From Pseudonocardia autotrophica (GTDB lineage: Bacteria > Actinomycetota > Actinomycetes > Mycobacteriales > Pseudonocardiaceae): a stretch of DNA of 64,000 nucleotides. Each line of letters starts with the position of its first letter. Within the stretch, counting starts at the first letter, position 1. Positions 8,114 to 16,500 of this stretch are shown here, in pieces. A program made the position numbers and the translations under genes. Where the stretch lies: the NCBI RefSeq assembly GCF_003945385.1, contig NZ_AP018920.1, positions 4,154,001 through 4,218,000 of the forward strand, written 5' to 3'. The notes below the pieces were generated by a model. It worked only from the letters and a program-made list of their open reading frames with translations, made no database searches and had not been told where the DNA came from.

Positions 8114-9265
8114 ATGGACGCCGCCGACGCCTGGCTCGCCTCGGGCGTCGTCCCGCTGACCGGGCACCCGGACGGCCCGGCCCTGGTCCCGCCCGGCCGG
8201 GCCGCCGCGGTCGCCGCCGAGCTCGGCAGGCTGTTCGGGACGGACGGAGCGGCCCTGCTCGCGGAGCGGGCCGCGCTCACCGGCCGGCGGCGCGCGGGCC
8301 GGATCTCGGTGGGCGGCGGCAGCAGGCTGCTGCGGCTGCGCACCGGATGGGCGGCCGTCGGCTGCGCGCGGCCCGACGACCCGGCGCTGCTGGGCGCCCT
8401 GGTCGGCCGCGAGCTGCCCGCCGCCGACCCGTGGCCGGAGCTGGCGCGGGCGCTGGCCGGCCTCACCCCGGCCGAGCTGGACGACGGCGCCGCGCTGCTG
8501 GGGCTGGCCGCGCACTCGGTCCCGGACGCCGTCGAGCCGGCACCGGCCGTCCCGGTCCCCGGTCCGGCGCGCGACGTCGCCGGGGCCACGGTCGTCTCGT
8601 TCGGAGCGCTCTGGGCGGCTCCACTGTGCACCCACCTGCTGGGCCTGGCCGGGGCCCGGGTGGTCACCGTCGAGACGCCGTCGCGGCCCGACCGGTCGCG
8701 GCACGGCACGCCCGGGTTCCACGACCTGCTGCACGCCGGGGACCGGTCGGTCGTGCTGGACCCCGGCGACCCGGACCAGCGCGCCGCGCTGCACCGGCTG
8801 GTGCGCCGCGCGGACATCGTCGTCGAGGCCTCGCGGCCGCGCGCGCTGCGCGGGTTCGGGATCGACGCCGGGGCCGAGGTGGCCCGCGGCGCGACCTGGA
8901 TCTCGATCACCGCCGCCGGCCGGGACAGCGACCGGGTCGGGTTCGGCGACGACGTCGCCGCGTCCGCCGGCCTGGTGGCCCGCGACCACGAGGGGCTCCC
9001 GGTCTTCGCCGGGGACGCGATCGCCGACCCGCTGACCGGGCTCACCGCGGCCGCGCTCGCGCTGTGCGAGCCCGGCGTCCTGCACGACGTGTCGATGACC
9101 GGCGTCGTGGCGGCCACACTGGACGGGTCGCCGGGCGGCCCGTCCGGGGACCGGGCCGTCGCGGAGCCCCGGGCCCGCACCGCCCCGGGCCGGGCACCGG
9201 CGTTCGGCGCCGACACCACCGCCGTCATCACCGCCGTCACCGCCGAGCGGGCGGCACCACGGTGA
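8114..9265 (+). CDS. CaiB/BaiF-type (family III) CoA-transferase-like protein
   Basis: 383 residues. From about residue 155 the sequence ATVVSFGALWAAPLCTHLLGLAGARVVTVET is the typical Rossmann start of family III CoA-transferases, followed by VVLDPGDPDQRAALHRLVRRADIVVEASRPRALRGFGID and a domain ending in SMTGVVAATL. The first 150 residues are less conserved. Such enzymes move CoA between carboxylic acids. The gene is coupled by a GTGA overlap to the amidohydrolase, suggesting that the acid released by hydrolysis is activated as a CoA ester. The catalytic Asp could not be assigned with certainty. Confidence 0.7.
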   Translation: MDAADAWLASGVVPLTGHPDGPALVPPGRAAAVAAELGRLFGTDGAALLAERAALTGRRRAGRISVGGGSRLLRLRTGWAAVGCARPDDPALLGALVGRELPAADPWPELARALAGLTPAELDDGAALLGLAAHSVPDAVEPAPAVPVPGPARDVAGATVVSFGALWAAPLCTHLLGLAGARVVTVETPSRPDRSRHGTPGFHDLLHAGDRSVVLDPGDPDQRAALHRLVRRADIVVEASRPRALRGFGIDAGAEVARGATWISITAAGRDSDRVGFGDDVAASAGLVARDHEGLPVFAGDAIADPLTGLTAAALALCEPGVLHDVSMTGVVAATLDGSPGGPSGDRAVAEPRARTAPGRAPAFGADTTAVITAVTAERAAPR

Positions 9266-10605
9266 CCCTGCTGCTGCGGCGGGTGGAGGTCCGCGGCGCG
9301 CTCGCCGACGTGACGGTCCGGGACGGCCGGATCCACGCCGTCGATCCCGCCGGTGCCGTCCCGGCCGGGGTGTCCGAGGTGCTCGACGGCCGCGGCGGGG
9401 CCCTGCTGCCCGGGCTCGCCGACCACCACCTGCACCTGCACGCGCTGGCCGCCGCCCGGGAGTCGGTGCCCGCCGGGCGCGACCGGTCGAGCCTGCTCAC
9501 CGCGCTCGCGGCCGCCCGGCCAGGGACCGGCGGCTGGATCCGGGTCGTCGGCAACCACGACGACGACCTCGACGCCCGGGTGCTCGACACGGTCCGCCCC
9601 GCCGATCCGGTCCGGGTCCAGCACCACAGCGGTGCGATGTGGACACTGAACTCGGCCGCGCTGGCCGTCCTCGGCGACGCGGACCACCCCGGCCTGGAAC
9701 GGGACGCCGCCGGGGCCCCGACCGGGCGGCTGTTCCGCGCCGACGCCTGGCTGCGCGCGCACCTGCCCGGCACCGGGCCGCCGGACCCGCGCGGCGTCGC
9801 CACCGAGCTGGCGGGCTACGGGATCACCGCCGTCACCGACGCCACGCCGGATCTCGCCGCGGCGGCCGTCGCCTCGCTGTCCACGGTCCGTCAGCGGCTC
9901 ACGCTGCTCGGTCTGCCGCTGGGGGCGGATCCGCCGCCGGGCGTCGCCGCGGGGCCGTACAAGATCGTCCTGTCCGATCACGACCTGCCCGGCCCGGACG
10001 AGCTCGCCGACCGGATCGCGGCCGCGCACCGCGCCGGACGCGGGGTCGCCGTGCACTCGGTGACCGTCGAGTCGCTGGTGCTGCTGCTGGCCGCGCTGGA
10101 GGTGGCGGGGCGGCACCCCGGCGACCGCGTCGAGCACGCCGCCCTGGTACCGGAGGCCCTGCTCCCGGAACTGCGCGGGCTGACCGTCGTGACCCAGCCC
10201 GGGTTCCTGCGCGATCGGGGCGACCGCTTCCGCCGCGAGGTCCCCGCCGTCGAGCACCCCGACCTGTACCGGTGCGCCAGCATCGACGCCGCCGGCGTCG
10301 GCCTCGGGCTGTCCTCGGACGCGCCCTACGGTCCGGCCGACCCCTGGACGGTCGTCGCCGCGGCGGTCTCGCGCACCACTCCGGACGGCGAGCCCCTGGG
10401 ACCGGCGGAACGGCTCGGCGCACGCCGCGCGCTGGCCGGCTACCTCTCGCCCGCGCACGCCCCCGGTGGGCCGGCGCGCCGGCTGGCCCCGGGCGCCCCG
10501 GCGGACCTGGTCCTGCTGCACGCCCCGCTCGACACGGTGCTGTCCGCACCGGACGCCTCCGCGGTACGCGCGGTGTTCCTCGCCGGTGAACGCCTGGTCC
10601 CGTGA
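9262..10605 (+). CDS. Amidohydrolase family protein
   Basis: I start this at the GTG at 9262, which overlaps the CoA-transferase stop; the frame is open much further upstream, but that is other genes' DNA. The product is 447 residues with the metal-binding motif ADHHLHLHAL near residue 60, later HS and EHAAL histidines, SSDAPYGPADPW near the end of the barrel, and a C-terminal LAPGAPADLVLL return to the beta-sandwich. This is the metallo-amidohydrolase fold of the YtcJ-like group. It hydrolyses C-N or C-O bonds of an unknown substrate, probably supplying the acid used by its coupled CoA-transferase. Confidence 0.8.
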   Translation: MTLLLRRVEVRGALADVTVRDGRIHAVDPAGAVPAGVSEVLDGRGGALLPGLADHHLHLHALAAARESVPAGRDRSSLLTALAAARPGTGGWIRVVGNHDDDLDARVLDTVRPADPVRVQHHSGAMWTLNSAALAVLGDADHPGLERDAAGAPTGRLFRADAWLRAHLPGTGPPDPRGVATELAGYGITAVTDATPDLAAAAVASLSTVRQRLTLLGLPLGADPPPGVAAGPYKIVLSDHDLPGPDELADRIAAAHRAGRGVAVHSVTVESLVLLLAALEVAGRHPGDRVEHAALVPEALLPELRGLTVVTQPGFLRDRGDRFRREVPAVEHPDLYRCASIDAAGVGLGLSSDAPYGPADPWTVVAAAVSRTTPDGEPLGPAERLGARRALAGYLSPAHAPGGPARRLAPGAPADLVLLHAPLDTVLSAPDASAVRAVFLAGERLVP

Positions 10606-10664
10606 CACCGCCGACCGGGCCCGGAGGACCAGGTCGGCGGGCCCGGATGGGCTAGCCTTCGCTC

Positions 10665-11519
10665 ATGAGGAATCCCGCTGACGCCGGGGGGACGGACCGG
10701 TCGGCACCGGGTTCGGGGGGCTGGGTCCGGGCGGCTCGGGTCTCGTCCACCCCCCGGGACGACCGGCTGGTCACGATGGGCTCGGCGGGTGCGGTGTTCC
10801 GGCCGCTCAAGGCGTCCGAGGCGGTGGCCCGCGACATCGTCACCGACATCCTGGAGAAGGGCTACCGCACCGGTGACGCGTTGCCCAACGAGGCGTCGAT
10901 GATCGAGCAGTACGGGGTCAGCCGGGAGTCCCTGCGGGAGGGGCTGCGGCTGCTGGAGACCCAGGGGCTGATCACGATCCGGCGGGGCCCGCGGGGCGGG
11001 CCGAAGGTCGGGTCGGTGGACCCGGCGAGCATCGGCCGGATGACCACGCTCTACTTCCGGATGGCGGGAGCCAGCTACGCCGAGCTGCTCGAGGCGTGGG
11101 AGGTGGCCGAGACGATGCTCGCCGAGCGGGCGGCCCGCCATCCCGACGCCGGGCTGCGCCGCGATCTGATGGCGCCCTACCTCGGTGACCACCCGCCGTA
11201 CGACTCCGAGGGGGTCGACGACTTCGTCGAGATGCACGCGGGCTTCCACGCCCGGCTGGCGACGCTGGCCGCCAACCGCGTGCTGGAGCTGACCCTGCCG
11301 AGCTACGGCCTGATCGTCAGTCACCACGTGGCGCGGGTGGACGATCCGCGCCGGCTCTACGGCGTGCTGGTGCACGACCATCACGCCATAGCCCGCGCCG
11401 TCGTCGACGGTCGTCCGCGGAAGGCCCGCGAGGAGATGGAACGCCACATCGGTGAGGTCGTCGCCGCGACCGCGGCCGATCTCGGCGAGCGCGCCGGGGG
11501 CCCGGTCGAGTGGCTGTGA
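10665..11519 (+). CDS. GntR-family regulator with FCD domain
   Basis: 284 residues. The first 45 are a poorly conserved extension. The winged helix spans about residues 48-115 (VARDIVTDILEKGYRTGDALPNEASMIEQYGVSRESLREGLRLLETQGLI), followed by an all-helical FCD effector domain with the metal-binding-type histidines HAGFHARL and HDHHAIARAV. TAGCCT at 10653-10658 is a possible -10 box giving a nearly leaderless message. It is the only regulator of region A and probably senses an acid metabolite, but its binding site was not identified. Confidence 0.82.
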   Translation: MRNPADAGGTDRSAPGSGGWVRAARVSSTPRDDRLVTMGSAGAVFRPLKASEAVARDIVTDILEKGYRTGDALPNEASMIEQYGVSRESLREGLRLLETQGLITIRRGPRGGPKVGSVDPASIGRMTTLYFRMAGASYAELLEAWEVAETMLAERAARHPDAGLRRDLMAPYLGDHPPYDSEGVDDFVEMHAGFHARLATLAANRVLELTLPSYGLIVSHHVARVDDPRRLYGVLVHDHHAIARAVVDGRPRKAREEMERHIGEVVAATAADLGERAGGPVEWL

Positions 11520-11557
11520 CCACCCGACCGGGCCCGCCGGTCACCGGGGAGCGGGGC

Positions 11558-11980
11558 TCATTCGTGCGGCGCGACCGGCCGCCAGTTCGGCAGCACGACG
11601 CCGTGGTCGAGGTGCTCGAACCAGACCTCCATCGGCTGCCCGGTCGCGAGCTCGGGCCGGCCGGGCAGCGAGCCGACCAGGTGCGCTCCGCAGCCGTCGA
11701 CGGCGACGAGCACCACCGTGTAGGGCACCGGGTGCGCGGGATGGACCTGGTGGGTGACGACCGTCCAGGTCAGCAGGCTGCCGCGGCCCGGCACCACCCG
11801 CCAGTCGGTCTCCCAGCTCCCGCACCGGTGGCAGTAGGCCTTGGGCACGTGCAGCAGCAGCCCGCAGGCCGTGCAGTGCTGCAGCGCCAGCTCGCCGCGG
11901 CGGGCGGCGGCGAAGAACGGCCCGGTGTCCAGGTCGTCGTCGACCGGTAGCAGCCGGGAGGGCCCGGCCGGCCCGGTCAC
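11558..11980 (-). CDS. DUF35 / Zn-ribbon OB-fold protein, thiolase partner
   Basis: 140 residues. A zinc ribbon CTACGLLLHVPKAYCHRCG near residue 35 is followed by an OB-fold ending in VWFEHLDHGVVLPNWRP. DUF35 proteins bind acyl-CoA and pair with thiolase-like proteins, for example in steroid side-chain retro-aldol cleavage (Ltp2 with the ChsH2 DUF35 domain). The start chosen is the GTG at 11980, which overlaps the thiolase stop (GTGA), so the two are coupled and should form a complex. Whether the pair is a thiolase or an aldolase cannot be told here. Confidence 0.85.
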   Translation of the reverse strand: MTGPAGPSRLLPVDDDLDTGPFFAAARRGELALQHCTACGLLLHVPKAYCHRCGSWETDWRVVPGRGSLLTWTVVTHQVHPAHPVPYTVVLVAVDGCGAHLVGSLPGRPELATGQPMEVWFEHLDHGVVLPNWRPVAPHE

Positions 11981-13014
11981 CCGTCGCTCCGCAGCAGCAG
12001 CCCGCTGCCCGGGGGCAGCGGGGTGGTCGCGACCAGGCAGGTCTCGGCGCCCGGGACCTGCGACGTCGAGGTGCCGCGGATCTGCCGCACCCCCTCCAGC
12101 ACGTGGTTCATGCCGTGCACGTATCCCTCCGACAGGTGCCCGCCGGCCGTGTTGATCGGCAGCGAGCCGCCCGGACCGAGGTTCCCGCTCGCGGCGAACG
12201 GTCCGCCCTCGCCCTTGGCGCAGAAGCCCCAGTCCTCGAGCTGGAGCAGCACGGTGATCGTGAAGCAGTCGTAGAGCTGGGCGACGTCGACGTCCCCGGG
12301 GCCCAGCCCGGCCCGCGACCACAGGGTTCGGGCCACGGCGGCGGCCGGCAGCTCGGTCAGCGAGTCCCGCATCAGGATCGGGTACATCATCCCGGGCTGC
12401 GGGTCGGGGATGCTCGCCTGCGCGACGGCCCGGATCAGCGCCGGCGGCCGGCGCAGGTCCCGGGCCCGCTCGGTCGAGGTGACGACGACGGCGCAGGCCC
12501 CGTCGGTCTCCAGGCAGAAGTCGAACAGCCGCAGCGGCTCGGCGATCGGACGTGACCCGAGGTAGTCGTCCATCGTCATCGTGCGCTCGTGCATCTGCGC
12601 CGCGGGGTTGGCGTTGGCACGCTCCCGGCAGGTCAGCGCGATGTGGCCGAGGTGCTCGGGCTCGGTGCCGAACTCGGCCATGTGCCGCCGGGCCAGCATC
12701 GCGAACACCTGACCCGGGGTGAGCAGGCCGTAGGGGAGGAAGAACTCGTCGTAGGTCCCGGCGCCACCGACCCGGTCACCGGCGGCGTCGGCGAGCCCGT
12801 AGCGGCGGCCCGAGCGGCCGTTGAGCTCGCGGAACACGACCACGGTCTCGGCCTGGCCGGACAGGATCGCCGCCACGGCCTGGCCGACCATCGCGGCGGG
12901 CGCCACCCCGCCGGGGCCGACGTCGGACCAGAAGGTCAGCTGCGGGACGCCGATCGCGTGCGCCAGGTCGTGCGCGTACACCGTGTCGTGCGAGCAGCGC
13001 ACGATGCCGTCCAC
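11977..13014 (-). CDS. Thiolase-like protein (SCP-x/Ltp2 type), N-terminus truncated
   Basis: 345 residues from a GTG at 13014. The sequence starts inside the fold: DGIVRCSHDT is normally preceded by about 45 residues. In-frame DNA upstream still encodes RRLDDAGLTPSDV before homology is lost near 13060. Downstream blocks are typical: VFRELNGRSGRRYG, NAGGHLSEGYVHGMNHVLEGVRQIRG. The Cys nucleophile of true thiolases is not obvious, as in Ltp2-like aldolases. It is coupled to a DUF35 partner. Loss of the N-terminus at the 13.0-13.5 kb scar probably makes it inactive or at least altered. Confidence 0.72.
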   Translation of the reverse strand: MDGIVRCSHDTVYAHDLAHAIGVPQLTFWSDVGPGGVAPAAMVGQAVAAILSGQAETVVVFRELNGRSGRRYGLADAAGDRVGGAGTYDEFFLPYGLLTPGQVFAMLARRHMAEFGTEPEHLGHIALTCRERANANPAAQMHERTMTMDDYLGSRPIAEPLRLFDFCLETDGACAVVVTSTERARDLRRPPALIRAVAQASIPDPQPGMMYPILMRDSLTELPAAAVARTLWSRAGLGPGDVDVAQLYDCFTITVLLQLEDWGFCAKGEGGPFAASGNLGPGGSLPINTAGGHLSEGYVHGMNHVLEGVRQIRGTSTSQVPGAETCLVATTPLPPGSGLLLRSDG

Positions 13015-13172
13015 ATCGGACGGGGTGAGGCCGGCGTCGTCGAGCCGGCGACACGACCCCGGACCGGGTACTGCCCGTTGGACCAGGAGGCGAAGGCCTC
13101 ATCCGACAGTGTCGCGGCAGGCGCCGGGCGCGCGGCGGCCGCTGGACGAAGGCGCCTCCGGCGCGGCCGGCC

Positions 13173-13457
13173 TAGCCCGGTCTCCTCGGCCCTCGCCGCG
13201 TCCATCGTGCCCGCCGTATAGGCGAACTCCGCGGCGGCGGCGGGTCCGATCAGTCGGGGCAGCAGCCACGACGTGCCGAGGTCCCCGGCCGACAGTCCGA
13301 TCTTGACGAAGGCCGCACTGAACTTCGCCCGCGGCGAGGCCAGCCGGATGTCCGCGGCCAGGGCCAGGGCGAGCCCGCCGCCCGCCGCGGCACCGTTGAC
13401 CGCCGCGATGACGGGTACCCGGATGCTCCGGATCCCGGTCAGCGCGCGGGCGGCACT
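13173..13457 (-). pseudogene. Enoyl-CoA hydratase fragment
   Basis: The minus strand encodes about 95 residues from SAARALTGIRSIRVPVIAAVNG through AGGGLALALAADIRLASPRAKF to AEETGL. They match residues in the middle of the crotonase at 23553-24356 almost word for word, but N- and C-terminal parts are missing. Between 13060 and 13173 the reading frames match nothing I know. The fragment ends exactly where the truncated SDR begins, marking a deletion or recombination junction at about 13458. Confidence 0.8.
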
Positions 13458-13460
13458 GAG

Positions 13461-13928
13461 GTGACCCCGGAGATCTGGCGCGAGACGCTGGACACCAACC
13501 TCGTCGGCGTCTGGAACACCCTCGCCGCGGCCGCGCCGCACCTGATCGCGGACGGTGGCGGCTCCATGATCGCCACCAGCTCCACGGCCGGGATCAAGGG
13601 GCTGCCGTTCCTCGGGCCCTACACGGCGTCGAAGCACGGGGTCGTCGGCATCGCCCGGTCGCTGGCCAACGAGCTGGCCAAGCACCACATCCGGGTCAAC
13701 ACCGTGCACCCCACGGGTGTCGCGACCCGGATGCTGGAGGGCATGGGCGGGTTGGAGGCCCTGTTGAGCCAGGACACGGACCTCGCGCCGCTGTTCCTCA
13801 ACACGCTGCCGGTGGAGACCGTGGAGCCCGTCGACATCAGCAATGCGGTGGTCTACCTCGCCTCGGACGAGTCCCGGTACGTCACGGGCACCGCGTTGAC
13901 CGTCGATGCCGGGTTGGTGATCCGGTGA
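13461..13928 (+). pseudogene. SDR remnant lacking the nucleotide-binding half
   Basis: 155 residues from a GTG at 13461: ETLDTNLVGVWNTLAAAAPHL, the active-site Ser region ATSSTAGIKG, YTASKHG (Tyr-x3-Lys) and a C-terminus ending TVDAGLVIR. The normal 115 or so N-terminal residues with TGxxxGxG and NAG motifs are absent, so it cannot bind NAD in the usual way. It closely resembles the complete SDR that follows and is coupled to it by a GTGA overlap. It is most likely a decapitated tandem copy. Confidence 0.8.
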
Positions 13929-14767
13929 GCGGCGGACTGGAGGGCAAGGTCGCGTTCGTGACCGGTGCCGCGCGGGGCCAGGGCCGGTCCCATGCGATCG
14001 AGCTGGCGAAGGCGGGTGCGGACGTCATCCTGGTCGACGTCGCCGAGGAGCTGCCCGAGCTCCGGCTCGGCTACCCGCTCGGCACCGCCGAGGAGCTGGC
14101 GGAGACGGTCGCGCAGGTCGAGGCGCTCGACCGGCGCGCCGTGTCTGCGCGGGTCGACGTGCGCGACGGGCAGGCGCTGGGCGCCGCGCTCGACGCCGCG
14201 GTCGCCGAGCTCGGCAGGCTGGACGTCGTGGTGGCGAACGCGGGCATCGCGGCGTCGAAGGTCGCGGCGCACGAGATCACCGACGAGGACTGGGAGCAGA
14301 TGCTCGCCATCAACCTCACCGGGGTCTGGAAGACCTGCCGGGCCGCCGTGCCGCACCTGATCGCGGGTGGGCGCGGCGGGTCGATGGTCCTCACCAGCTC
14401 CATGGCGGGGCTGCGCGGCTACCAGGGCATCGGGGCCTACTCGGCGGCCAAGCACGGCGTCGTCGGGCTGATGCGGGTGCTGGCCTCCGAGCTGGCCCCG
14501 CACTCCATCCGGGTGAACAGCGTGCACCCGACACAGGTGGACACCCCGATGGTGCAGAACGAGACCACCTACAAGATCTTCCGCCCGGATTTGGAGGACC
14601 CCACCCGCGAGGACTTCACGGAAGCGTCGGCGAGCATGCACGCGCTGCCGGCGCCGTGGGCGGACCCGTGGGACATCAGTCGTGCCGTGGTCTTCCTGGC
14701 GTCGGAGGACTCTCGGCTGATCACCGGCGTCCCCCTGCCGATCGACGCCGGGTTGCTGGTCAAGTGA
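13925..14767 (+). CDS. Mycofactocin-coupled SDR family oxidoreductase
   Basis: 280 residues. TGAARGQGRSHA near residue 14 and the extended acidic loop after strand 2 (EELPELRLGYPLGTAEELAETV) are signatures of the mycofactocin-dependent SDR group, which includes carveol dehydrogenase-like enzymes with a tightly held NAD. VVANAGIA, SSMAGLRG, YSAAKHG and an insert around WADPWDIS follow. It should oxidise a secondary, possibly terpenoid, alcohol. The GTG start overlaps the preceding SDR remnant. An esterase follows 19 bp downstream. Confidence 0.85.
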   Translation: MSGGLEGKVAFVTGAARGQGRSHAIELAKAGADVILVDVAEELPELRLGYPLGTAEELAETVAQVEALDRRAVSARVDVRDGQALGAALDAAVAELGRLDVVVANAGIAASKVAAHEITDEDWEQMLAINLTGVWKTCRAAVPHLIAGGRGGSMVLTSSMAGLRGYQGIGAYSAAKHGVVGLMRVLASELAPHSIRVNSVHPTQVDTPMVQNETTYKIFRPDLEDPTREDFTEASASMHALPAPWADPWDISRAVVFLASEDSRLITGVPLPIDAGLLVK

Positions 14768-14786
14768 CGAACGAGGAGAAGCGATC

Positions 14787-15665
14787 ATGAGTGAGTTCGT
14801 GGCGCAGGCGAACCAGGCCTGGCTCGACGCCCACCCCCCGGGTGAGCCCGGGTTCGCCGAGTGGCGCCAGGCCGTCACCGCGATGCACGCGCAGTACCCG
14901 GTCCCGGAGGACGCGGAGATCGGGGAGGTGGACGCGGGCGGGGTGCCGTGCCTGTGGGTGTCCGCACCCGGCGTCGCGCGCGACCGCGCCGCGATCCACC
15001 TGCACAGCGGCGGCTACGTCATGGGCTCCGCGCACAACTACCGCGAGTTCGCCTACCGGCTCTCCCGCGCGCTCGACGCCCGGGTCCTGGTCGTCGACTT
15101 CCGGCTCGCGCCCGAGCACCTGTACCCCGCCGCGCTCGACGACGCCCGCGCGGCCTATCTCTGGCTGACCACGCAGGTCGACCCCGCCCGGATCATCGCC
15201 ACGGGCGACTCGGCGGGCGGCGGGCTGGCCCTGGGCCTGCAGATGTCCCTGCGGGACAAGGGCGAGCCGACCTCCGGTGCGATCGCCCTGTTCTCGCCGT
15301 GGGCCGATCTCGCCGCCGAGGGCGCGTCCTACGACGAGTTCCCGGAGGATCCGGTCGTCAGCCGCCCGTTCGCGCTGGCGAACTGCGAGCTGTACCTGAG
15401 CGGCGCCGACCCGCACACGGTCCCCTACGCCTCGCCGGTCAGCGGGGACTTCCACGACCTCCCGCCGATCTTCGCCGTGGCCGGGGCCCACGAGGCCCTG
15501 CGCGACGACTCGGTGCGGGTCGTGGAGAAGGCGAGGGCCGCGGGCGGGGAGGCCGAGCTCCTGCTCATCGCCCACGTCCCGCACATCTTCACGATCTTCC
15601 CCTTCCTCCCTGAGGCCGCCGAGGCCCTCGAGGCCGCGAAGGCGTTCGTCCGCCCCCGGGTCTGA
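14787..15665 (+). CDS. Alpha/beta hydrolase, hormone-sensitive-lipase type esterase
   Basis: 292 residues with the oxyanion motif HLHSGGYVMG (HGG type, here HSGG) near residue 72, nucleophile elbow GDSAGGG near residue 140, an acid residue around HEALRDDS and the catalytic His in HVPHIFTIFPF. These are the marks of family IV (HSL) esterases acting on short acyl esters or lactones in the cytosol. A GAGGAG site precedes the ATG. It follows the mycofactocin-type SDR and may hydrolyse an ester or lactone produced in the same route. Confidence 0.85.
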   Translation: MSEFVAQANQAWLDAHPPGEPGFAEWRQAVTAMHAQYPVPEDAEIGEVDAGGVPCLWVSAPGVARDRAAIHLHSGGYVMGSAHNYREFAYRLSRALDARVLVVDFRLAPEHLYPAALDDARAAYLWLTTQVDPARIIATGDSAGGGLALGLQMSLRDKGEPTSGAIALFSPWADLAAEGASYDEFPEDPVVSRPFALANCELYLSGADPHTVPYASPVSGDFHDLPPIFAVAGAHEALRDDSVRVVEKARAAGGEAELLLIAHVPHIFTIFPFLPEAAEALEAAKAFVRPRV

Positions 15666-15717
15666 GCGGTCGGGGAGGCGGGGAGGCGACGTCGATCGCG
15701 CCGGCCTCAGCAGGCGG

Positions 15718-16500
15718 TCACCGCATCCGCCACACCGGGTCCCGCTTCTCCCGGAAGGCGGCGACGCCCTCCTTGATGTCCTCCGTGGTGAAGGCGAGGG
15801 CGAGCCGGGGGCGCAGCGCGTCGAGGGCCTCGGGCAGGGCCAGGTCCCGGGTCGCGGCGAGCGCCTCCTTGCCCAGCCTCATGAGCAGCGGGGACTTCGC
15901 CGCGACCTTGCGCGCCCAGTCCCGGACCGTCGTGTCGAAGTCCTCGGCCTCGACGACGACGTTGACGAAGCCCAGCCGGGCCGCGTCGTCGGCGTCGACG
16001 GGGTCGCCGAGCATCATCAGCTCGTTCGCCTTCATCCGGTCGATCGAGCGGTAGATGAGCGCGGAGATCATGAACGGGAACACGCCGACGTTGATCTCCG
16101 GGCAGCCGAAGCGCACACCGCGGCGGGCGATCACCAGGTCGCAGGCCAGGGCGAGCCCGAAGGCCCCCGCCAGCACGTCGCCGCCGGCGGCGCAGATCAC
16201 CGGCTTGCCCAGCTCGCCGAGCAGGGTGAAGAGCCGCGGGAAACGGTCGAGCCCCGCGTACTTCTCGATGGTGGGGGCGTCCGAGGCGAAGGCCTTGAGG
16301 TCACCGCCCGCGGAGAACACCCGGTCGTCGGCGGAGGCGAGCACCACGACCCGGACCGCGGAGTCGGCCCGGGCGCGTTCCAGTGCGGCCAGCAGGGCGT
16401 CGAGCACCTCGTCGCTCAGGGCGTTGCGGGACTCGGGTCGGTCGAGTGTCAGCGTTCCGACACCGTACTCGTCCACCTCGTAGCGGACCGGGGCGTTCAC
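15718..16500 (-). CDS. Enoyl-CoA hydratase/isomerase family protein
   Basis: 260 residues with LTLDRPESRNALS, the oxyanion segments DDRVFSAGGDLKAF and CAAGGDVLAGAFGLALACD, and PEINVGVFPF. The usual hydratase Glu pair is only partly conserved (LAGAFG instead of GGGxE), so it may be an isomerase, hydrolase or decarboxylase rather than a hydratase. The C-terminus VAAFREKRDPVW is typical for the family. Its ATG overlaps the stop of the reductase gene (ATGA), so the two form one operon starting at 17486. Confidence 0.82.
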   Translation of the reverse strand: MNAPVRYEVDEYGVGTLTLDRPESRNALSDEVLDALLAALERARADSAVRVVVLASADDRVFSAGGDLKAFASDAPTIEKYAGLDRFPRLFTLLGELGKPVICAAGGDVLAGAFGLALACDLVIARRGVRFGCPEINVGVFPFMISALIYRSIDRMKANELMMLGDPVDADDAARLGFVNVVVEAEDFDTTVRDWARKVAAKSPLLMRLGKEALAATRDLALPEALDALRPRLALAFTTEDIKEGVAAFREKRDPVWRMR

